Source: Chloroflexota bacterium (GTDB lineage Bacteria > Chloroflexota > Dehalococcoidia > RBG-13-53-26). From it: a stretch of DNA of 11,311 nucleotides. The stretch is taken from NCBI GenBank assembly GCA_030616195.1, contig JAUWXW010000025.1, forward strand, positions 1 to 11,311, given 5' to 3'. Made by a program: the position numbers and the translations under genes. Below, piece after piece: positions 1 to 5,731 of the stretch (position 1 is the first letter of the stretch; each line of letters opens with the position of its first letter). Under the pieces are notes generated by a model. The model worked only from the letters and a program-made list of their open reading frames with translations, made no database searches and was not told where the DNA came from.

Positions 1-105
1 CCCACATTATGGCTCTTCTTTCGATCCCCGTTAAGCACCTGAGGGCTCCGGGACGAAAGGTTTTCGAGGCGCTACATGAGGGGGGGTCTGGCTCCTGGAG
101 GTTTG

Positions 106-124
106 GGCGTTCTAAATAAACGCC
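106..124. terminator. Small inverted repeat, possible weak terminator
   Basis: GGCGTT (106-111) and AACGCC (119-124) form a perfect 6-bp stem around a 7-nt AT-rich loop. It sits at the end of the possible upstream reading frame and just before a -35-like box. There is no T-run after the stem, so intrinsic termination is doubtful. It may only be a fortuitous hairpin. Confidence 0.25.
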
Positions 125-154
125 TTGACAGCCAGCCAGCAAAGCCCCTAGCAT
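125..154 (+). promoter_or_regulatory. Candidate sigma70-type promoter for the flavoprotein gene
   Basis: A perfect TTGACA lies at 125-130. TAGCAT (4 of 6 matches to TATAAT) lies at 149-154 after an 18-bp spacer. Transcription would begin near 161 and give a leader of about 60 nt before the ATG at 223. The call rests on consensus matching only. Confidence 0.4.
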
Positions 155-222
155 AGCCACAGTAGTTGGTATGCGAAATCCCGGTTCCTGGCCGAGATTG
201 AGCCATCAAAAGGAGGAGAGCG

Positions 223-2205
223 ATGGGAAAGCTAAAGTATCTTTTCCAACCAGTGAGAATAGGCTCAATGGAAGTGCGGAACAGGGTAGTAATGCCAGGT
301 ATGACCACAGGCTTTGGGGTCGATGAAGACAGACGTGTTACCCCTCAGCTCACCGAGTACTTTGTGGAGAGGGCGAGGAGCAGGCCAGGGATGATCATAG
401 TCGCCAGCACATTAGTACACCCGCTGGTACTGGGTGAAGCCGGTCCTCGAAGAATATCCCTGTGGGACGACAAGGTTTTGCCCGGCCTGGAAGAGATGGT
501 AAAGGCAGTCCACAACTATGATGTCAAATTCGGGATACAACTAGCACAGAGTTGTGGCCAAATTAGTCTTGACGAGACGGTGGACCCGTCAGCATTTTCT
601 CCATTAAAGGCTGCCACGGATATCTCGGCAAGAGAAATGAGTACAGGCGAAATAAGGAAAACTGTGGAGGCTTACGGAAGAGCAGCGCTCAGATGTGCAA
701 AAGCAGGGTTTGATTTTCTGGAAGTTAATGCAGCTTTTGAGTACGTATTGAGCAACTATCTTACTCCCTTGCGTAATCGCAGAACTGACGAATATGGGGG
801 TAGCTTTGATAACCGAATAAGGTTTCTACTTGAGGTTATACGTGAAATGAGGCGGAAAGTCGGTGATGAACCCCCCCTGGGTGTGAAAATAAACGGAGAC
901 GACTTCTTTCGAGAAGGAGGATGGACGTTGCCTGAGGCATGTAGGTTGGCTCCTATCCTCGAAAAGGAGGGCGTCAATTATTTACATATCGCCGGTGGCC
1001 TTTTGGGTTCCTATCGCTGGTTTATACCCTCCATGTATGAAGAGCAAGGAGCCTTTGTTTACCTCAGCGAGGAAGTCAAGAAGCATACCTCTCTCCCGGT
1101 GATGGCCGTGGTGAGGATCAAGAATCCGATCGTGGCTGATGAGATAATCAGGGAAGGAAAGGCAGACCTGATTGCCATGGGCAGAGCCCATATAGCTGAC
1201 CCCGAAATAGTGGAAAAGGCAAGGAAGGGTGACATAGCAGATATAAGACCATGTATAGGAGACTGCCGGGGGTGTATTGAACCATTCTTCAGGGACCTAG
1301 ATGCCGAAGCAAGCTGCACTGTCAATCCGAGGATGGGTAGAGAGTACCTTATAAAGGATATAGAAGGCGAGAAGAGAACCACTTCCAAGAAAGTCCTGGT
1401 TGCCGGAGCAGGGTGTGCCGGATTAGAGGCTGCCAGACAGGTGGCTTTTGCAGGGCACAAGGTCACATTGTGTGAAAGCAAAGGAAGGATAGGGGGCCAG
1501 CTCAGATTGGCTGCTATGATGCCAAAGAGGCAAGAAATAGGAGACATACTCCCCTGGTATGAAAGGCAACTGAATAAACTGGGAGTGGAAATTCGCTTGA
1601 ATACGCCTGTTGACGAGGATTTGCTTAGTCAAATCAGCCCTGAAGTACTTGTAGTGGCAACGGGGAGCTTGCCCGAAGTACCACTAGGATATATCGACGG
1701 CCTCGGGAACATAAAGGATATAGAGTTGCTAATGGTGGACGAGCTTCTTGAGGAAGAGAGATTGACGGGGGATAGCACCCTCATTTTAGGAGGGGATCAA
1801 ATCGGCTTACAAGTTGCAGATTACCTGTCGGAAGAGGGGAAAAGGGTCTACGTAGCTGAGAAAAGCGCCCGGCTTGCGGCGAAAATGGCCGTTATGGATA
1901 GACATTACCTAATGGAAAGAATAACGGAGAAAGGCGTAAAACAGTACGAAAGCGTCCAGAAAGTGGAGATTTTGCCCGCCGATGAAGTCTGGATTGTGAG
2001 GGATGGTGACAGGGAGCACTTGCCGGAAATCGATAGCATCGTATTAGCTAGTGACAGGCGGCCGAATATATTCCTGGCCGAAGTGGCAGAAAGGAAAGGT
2101 ATCGAAACACACATCATAGGAGATGCCAGTGGTGTCGATGGCGAGGATCAAGGTACAGTCTTGGCCGCTATTGCGGCCGGATATGAGGTTGGACGTAGGA
2201 TTTAA
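223..2205 (+). CDS. FadH-type NADH:flavin oxidoreductase (old yellow enzyme family, FMN/4Fe-4S/FAD)
   Basis: Multidomain flavoenzyme of the 2,4-dienoyl-CoA reductase/trimethylamine dehydrogenase type, probably cytosolic. Such proteins pass electrons from NAD(P)H through FAD and a 4Fe-4S cluster to FMN, which reduces an activated C=C or related substrate. The start is fixed by AGGAGGAG at 211-218, just ahead of ATG. The N-terminal TIM barrel (about 1-335) carries NRVVMPGM near residue 20 and RRTDEYGGSFDNR at 187-198. Cys344, Cys348, Cys351 and Cys365 are the cluster ligands. GAGCAG (395-400) with GGQLRLA near 424-430 marks the FAD fold, and GGDQIG (523-528) the NAD(P) fold. IIGDASG (631-637) is the C-terminal flavin motif. 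At 660 residues it matches full-length FadH (about 670). Tyr174 aligns with the FadH proton donor; the FadH active-site His has no clear equivalent. The substrate cannot be read from the sequence. It appears monocistronic, and its AGA/AGG- and ATA-rich codon use differs from its neighbours. Confidence 0.93.
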   Translation: MGKLKYLFQPVRIGSMEVRNRVVMPGMTTGFGVDEDRRVTPQLTEYFVERARSRPGMIIVASTLVHPLVLGEAGPRRISLWDDKVLPGLEEMVKAVHNYDVKFGIQLAQSCGQISLDETVDPSAFSPLKAATDISAREMSTGEIRKTVEAYGRAALRCAKAGFDFLEVNAAFEYVLSNYLTPLRNRRTDEYGGSFDNRIRFLLEVIREMRRKVGDEPPLGVKINGDDFFREGGWTLPEACRLAPILEKEGVNYLHIAGGLLGSYRWFIPSMYEEQGAFVYLSEEVKKHTSLPVMAVVRIKNPIVADEIIREGKADLIAMGRAHIADPEIVEKARKGDIADIRPCIGDCRGCIEPFFRDLDAEASCTVNPRMGREYLIKDIEGEKRTTSKKVLVAGAGCAGLEAARQVAFAGHKVTLCESKGRIGGQLRLAAMMPKRQEIGDILPWYERQLNKLGVEIRLNTPVDEDLLSQISPEVLVVATGSLPEVPLGYIDGLGNIKDIELLMVDELLEEERLTGDSTLILGGDQIGLQVADYLSEEGKRVYVAEKSARLAAKMAVMDRHYLMERITEKGVKQYESVQKVEILPADEVWIVRDGDREHLPEIDSIVLASDRRPNIFLAEVAERKGIETHIIGDASGVDGEDQGTVLAAIAAGYEVGRRI

Positions 2206-2256
2206 CTAAGGGCGAACCCCAGCCCTATCGCTGCAAAAAAGGGGGCCAAACGTAAA

Positions 2257-2288
2257 GGGTAGGTTGACCGATGTCGGTTAACCTACCC
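2257..2288. terminator. Bidirectional hairpin terminator between convergent genes
   Basis: Arms 2257-2270 and 2275-2288 form a 14-bp stem with one G-T mismatch and an ATGT loop. It lies 52 nt after the flavoprotein stop and about 60 nt after the addA stop on the other strand. On the minus strand the hairpin is followed at once by TTTACGTTT and later by a run of six T, so it fits an intrinsic terminator for the addB-addA transcript. In the plus direction no T-run follows, so termination there is less certain. Confidence 0.6.
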
Positions 2289-2326
2289 CGATGTTAATCT
2301 GTGGGAGAGCCATTCCCGGCTCCACG

Positions 2327-2352
2327 GGGGCGACACGCCGTGTCGCCCCTAC
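2327..2352 (-). repeat. REP-like palindrome, GTAG head, CGACAC core
   Basis: Read on the minus strand, GTAG is followed by a perfect 10-bp stem starting GGGGCGACAC (its G shared with GTAG), a 3-nt GGC loop and the complementary arm. The TAG of the GTAG head (2349-2351) is the addA stop codon. The head and first stem bases match the 28-bp palindromes near the RAYT gene, but the core differs, so this is a related second type. Confidence 0.7.
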
Positions 2353-5300
2353 TTCAAATCGTGCACTTTCCCCGGCTGCGTGAACAGGAGCCGGAGCGTG
2401 ACCTGTGAAGGACCAAGCTCCAGCATCCGGGACAGCGCGCTCCGGTAAAGCGACAGTTGCGAGCGGTATCGTTCCGCCGCCTCAGTCAACTGGGCGTCAC
2501 TGGCAATCTCATCGCTCTTGAAATCCAGCACCGCAGCGCTAAGTGGCCTGCCGTCTGGACCCCGCACGATGGCAACGCGGTCGAAAACACCCGTCACCCA
2601 CTGGTCATCCAGGACAATATCGAAACGCTTCTCACGCCACAGGTCAACATCGCCCTCGGGCCGGGACAGGGCTTGGCGGATCTCCGCAGACGCCAGCGCC
2701 TGGCGGAACTGCTCGACGACCTTCTGCTTCACATCCTCCGCCACTGGCGACATCTGCCGCCATTCCCCAATCAACTCCTCGATATCCACTTGGTCGATCC
2801 AGGAGACCTTCTCGAACAGCTTGTGTACGGCTGTGCCGAAGTCCCGGCTGTCCCGTACATCACGTGCAAACAGCGAACCGGCCGTCTGCTCACCCTCTGC
2901 CCGCTCCGACGGCGACACACGAACCAGTCGCCGCCGCTGCGAAGATTGTTGGCCAAAGTCCTTCGGCAGTTCACGCGGCCCGGCGGGTTCGGCAGGCGGC
3001 TCCCTTCGGGGCGTTTTCGTGTGCCAATCGCTTTCACCGGCCTCGTAGAGACACACAAGCTCTTCACCGTCAATGGTGACCTGCTCCCCATCGACCGGCT
3101 TCGCTTCGCCGACCAGTTGCGATTTCAAAAAAGCGGCGGCCGTTACGGCAGTGGCGGTCTTGCCCGGAAAACCGGTGATTATGTACAGACCCTGTCTGGC
3201 ACGGGTCAACGCCACGTACAGCAGGCACAGTGCCTCGAAACATGCCGTCTCATCGCTGGCCTGAACTTGTGCTGCCAGCACCGGATCGTTTTGGGCCACG
3301 ACCCGGCGCGGCATCTTCAATGCCCACAGTGGCCGGCTGGTCCCGGGGTCGCGGGCGGTTACAAAATCAAGCTGGCCTCCACCAGTCATCCCCCTCCCCT
3401 GCAAATCAGGCAATATGACTATATCGAACCCCAGGCCCTTGGCCTGGTGTATGGTCATGACGCGCACGGCATCATCGGCAGCGAGCTCATCAATTTCGTA
3501 GTTGTCCACGAAACGCAGAAAGGCATTGCAGTCGCGGCTGCCGCTGCCGTCGAACTCGCCGGCGGCGTCGATCAGGTCCTCGATCCTCTTCCGACCAAAA
3601 CCGTCGAGGGGATGCGCCCCGTCCAGCCGCCGACCCCAGTGGCGAAGGAACGCCTGAAAACCGGACGTCTGTATTTCCCGCAGCAGCGCCAGCGGCAGAT
3701 TGTCCCGGTCCAGCCGTTCTTCCGCCAAGCACTCTCTAAGGGGGCTCATCTCCAGGTGGCGCCAGGCAAAGGTATCCCCCGGATGCGCGGCGAACTTCAC
3801 CAGCGAAAGGAGGAGGGACACCACGGGATTATCCTTGATTGGGGCCCTGCCTTCATAGACGATATTCATGCCCTGGCACTCGCCGCGCAGCAAGTTGACC
3901 ACCTCTTTGCCGCTGTCATTGGTGCGTACCAGGACCGCCACCGAGAGCCCGCGTCTCAGCGGGTCGATCTCCTTCAGCAAACGGGCCGCTACCCGGTAGC
4001 GGTCGCCGTCGGTGGGCTTGACTTCGCCCCCTTCACATGGCGGCTCCAGCAGGCCAACATAACCGTGTTGGGGGACAACGTCCTCCTGGCACTGATGCAC
4101 CTCCCAGATTTTCTCCCATTCGGTGATGGCTCCTGCCGGCAACCCACTCCCCCCTAGATTGCCGAAAACGCGGTTGACCGTATCGATGACGGGCTGACAG
4201 GAGCGGAAGGACGTATTCAGCGGGACCTGTTCGATTTGGCCCCCGTACTGTTCCAGTATCTTGCCGAAGAGCCGGGCATTGCCGCCGCGCCAGCCGTAGA
4301 TGGCCTGTTTGACATCACCGACGTAGAAAAAGCTGCGCTGGCCGGTGGTGTCCTGCAGTATCTCATCGGCAAGATTGCGGAGCACCTCCCATTGCAGGTC
4401 GCTGGTGTCCTGGAACTCGTCCAGCAGCCAGTGGTCGAGCTTACAGTCGAGGCGGTAGTCGATGTACAGCCGCGCCTCCTCGCCCAGAGCCCGGCTGAGC
4501 AGGGAGCCGCCACTGTAGCTGTTGGCCGCCGTCAGCAGATACTGGGCATCGGTGAAGGTGAGCTTCCCCTGACGGCGGACCACGTCATCGTAGACCTGCT
4601 CATACTGGTCGAGAACACGGTAAATGCCGTGGGTCTTCTCCAAGGTGGTGTCGAGTTCCGTTTTCATGACGTGAGTGAGCAGCGCCAGAGCCAGGCGGCA
4701 TTGTTGCGGCGGTAGGTCAAAGTCTGTTCTGCCGATCCGGATACTGGCGTTGCTGTGGCGCAGACCTTCTATATCATCAACAAGCTTCTGGAACAGGTAT
4801 TCGACATCCCGTGTCCAGGGAGAGCCGGCATCAAAGCGACGGACGGCATCAATGAAAGTATGCCAGCGGCCCCTGATACTGTCGGATAATCTATCTTTCG
4901 CCAGCAGCACCTCCAGGTCATCCGCAACGGCATTGACGTCATCGACGACCGTCGTCAGCCAGGGCGACCCTCCGGGCCAGATCACCTCTTGTCGGCCCCA
5001 GGCATCAGGCACGGGCAAGACCTGGTAATAGCTTTGGTAACCACCGATGAAAGTATCCAGGCTGCGTTCCAGCCCTTTCTCCTCCTGACCGAAGGTCGCC
5101 TGTTTAAAGGCCTCCAGGAACTGGCGCTGTGCCGCGGGGTCTACATAGCGACTGTCGAAGATTCTACCCAGCGCTTCCTGGCGAGCGCTCTTCGCCGCTG
5201 CCCCATCGTTATCCAGCAACTGCAAATCCGCCGAGATTCCCAGTTCCATGGGGAAAGTCCGGATCACGCCTACAGTGAAGCTGTCCAGCGTGCTGACATG

Positions 5301-5606
5301 CAGGCGGTGCAGGTTGACCAGCAGCGTTCGAAGCAGTCGCAGAAAGTCGTCCTGACCGAACTCCGCCTTGCCAATTCGTTCTCCGGTTTTCCGCGCCTGC
5401 TCCGCCGAAACGGCGGCTTCCCGTAGGTATTTGACGATTGAGTCAAAGATCTCGCCCGCGGCCTTTCGTGAGAAGGTCAGCGCGTTGATCTGGTCCGGTC
5501 TCACCTCGTTGGCCAGAAGCCGCATATAGCGATGGGCAAGCTGAAAGGTCTTGCCCGAGCCGGCCGAGGCCGCTATGGCTTGGTGACCAATCCTTTCGGC
5601 TGTCAT
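2349..5606 (-). CDS. addA: AddA-like UvrD/Rep helicase and PD-(D/E)XK nuclease
   Basis: Superfamily 1A helicase with a C-terminal RecB-type nuclease, the counterpart of AddA in the AddAB complex that unwinds and resects double-strand breaks for RecA loading. From the chosen ATG (1085 residues): Walker A ASAGSGKT at 13-20, motif Ia TFSRKAAGE at 44-52, Walker B LLDEFQDTSDLQW at 394-406, motif III GDVKQAIYGWRGG at 430-442, motif IV near 463-475, motif V TIHQAKGLGFD at 718-728, motif VI LYVALTRARQG at 796-806. Nuclease residues are His928, Asp1009, Asp1028-x-Lys1030 and QLSLY at 1050-1054. Length is a little below Bacillus AddA (about 1230). The start is uncertain: in-frame ATG at 5631-5633 and GTG at 5649-5651 also exist, but both lie within a palindromic element. 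The ATG at 5604-5606 is 12 residues before Walker A, with GGGGAG about 14 nt upstream. The stop TAG is inside an element. Confidence 0.93.
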   Translation of the reverse strand: MTAERIGHQAIAASAGSGKTFQLAHRYMRLLANEVRPDQINALTFSRKAAGEIFDSIVKYLREAAVSAEQARKTGERIGKAEFGQDDFLRLLRTLLVNLHRLHVSTLDSFTVGVIRTFPMELGISADLQLLDNDGAAAKSARQEALGRIFDSRYVDPAAQRQFLEAFKQATFGQEEKGLERSLDTFIGGYQSYYQVLPVPDAWGRQEVIWPGGSPWLTTVVDDVNAVADDLEVLLAKDRLSDSIRGRWHTFIDAVRRFDAGSPWTRDVEYLFQKLVDDIEGLRHSNASIRIGRTDFDLPPQQCRLALALLTHVMKTELDTTLEKTHGIYRVLDQYEQVYDDVVRRQGKLTFTDAQYLLTAANSYSGGSLLSRALGEEARLYIDYRLDCKLDHWLLDEFQDTSDLQWEVLRNLADEILQDTTGQRSFFYVGDVKQAIYGWRGGNARLFGKILEQYGGQIEQVPLNTSFRSCQPVIDTVNRVFGNLGGSGLPAGAITEWEKIWEVHQCQEDVVPQHGYVGLLEPPCEGGEVKPTDGDRYRVAARLLKEIDPLRRGLSVAVLVRTNDSGKEVVNLLRGECQGMNIVYEGRAPIKDNPVVSLLLSLVKFAAHPGDTFAWRHLEMSPLRECLAEERLDRDNLPLALLREIQTSGFQAFLRHWGRRLDGAHPLDGFGRKRIEDLIDAAGEFDGSGSRDCNAFLRFVDNYEIDELAADDAVRVMTIHQAKGLGFDIVILPDLQGRGMTGGGQLDFVTARDPGTSRPLWALKMPRRVVAQNDPVLAAQVQASDETACFEALCLLYVALTRARQGLYIITGFPGKTATAVTAAAFLKSQLVGEAKPVDGEQVTIDGEELVCLYEAGESDWHTKTPRREPPAEPAGPRELPKDFGQQSSQRRRLVRVSPSERAEGEQTAGSLFARDVRDSRDFGTAVHKLFEKVSWIDQVDIEELIGEWRQMSPVAEDVKQKVVEQFRQALASAEIRQALSRPEGDVDLWREKRFDIVLDDQWVTGVFDRVAIVRGPDGRPLSAAVLDFKSDEIASDAQLTEAAERYRSQLSLYRSALSRMLELGPSQVTLRLLFTQPGKVHDLK

Positions 5607-5630
5607 TCTGTCTGTTGCTACTCCCCTTTT

Positions 5631-5656
5631 CATAGGCGGGTGCTCTGTCACCCGCC
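5631..5656 (+). repeat. Palindromic element, CATAGG head, CTCTGT loop (unit 1 of inverted pair)
   Basis: After CATAG, GGCGGGTG and CACCCGCC pair as a perfect 8-bp stem around a CTCTGT loop. On the minus strand this unit contains the two upstream candidate start codons of addA (GTG 5649-5651, ATG 5631-5633). It is the mirror partner of the unit at 5662-5689. Confidence 0.65.
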
Positions 5657-5661
5657 TCCCT

Positions 5662-5689
5662 GGGTGGGTGACAGAGCACCCACCCTATG
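5662..5689 (-). repeat. Palindromic element, CATAGG head, CTCTGT loop (unit 2 of inverted pair)
   Basis: GGGTGGGTG and CACCCACCC form a perfect 9-bp stem. Read on the minus strand the unit begins CATAGGGTGGGTG with the same CTCTGT loop as unit 1. The two head-out units can also pair with each other through a 16-bp perfect core (GGGTGCTCTGTCACCC and its complement). This layout resembles a bacterial interspersed mosaic element, in the addB-addA gap. Confidence 0.65.
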
Positions 5690-5703
5690 TTTGCAGCACT
5701 TCA

Positions 5704-5731
5704 GTAGGGGCAATTCATGAATTGCCCCTAC
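5704..5731. repeat. 28-bp REP-like perfect palindrome (GTAGGGGCAATTCA half-site)
   Basis: A perfect palindrome: GTAGGGGCAATTCA followed by its exact reverse complement. It lies at the 3' end of addB, whose TAG stop codon (5728-5730 on the minus strand) is part of the GTAG head. A GTAG tetranucleotide ahead of a hairpin is the signature of REP sequences recognised by RAYT transposases. Confidence 0.85.

Larger units (their letters stand above)
1..222. other. Left-edge region upstream of the flavoprotein gene
   Basis: No convincing complete gene is visible here. One plus-strand frame is open from the window edge to a TAA at 117-119 (about 38 codons, including ALLSIPVKHLRAPGRKVFEA). It could be the 3' tail of a gene cut by the window edge, but I recognise no family and the frame is short enough to occur by chance. 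The rest holds a small inverted repeat and a candidate promoter, listed separately, that lead into the gene starting at 223. Confidence 0.4.

Noticed and set aside
1059..1547. A 162-codon minus frame antisense to the flavoprotein gene
   Set aside because: It covers the iron-sulfur and FAD motifs of the real gene in the opposite strand and shows no independent coding evidence.
2307..2322. Small inverted repeat GAGCC/GGCTC between the terminator and the addA-end element
   Set aside because: The stem is only 5 bp with a 6-nt spacer, easily due to chance.
2457..4157. A 566-codon plus-strand open frame antisense to addA
   Set aside because: It lies wholly opposite conserved helicase motifs, has no ribosome site or recognisable domain, and is explained by the GC-rich codon pattern of addA.
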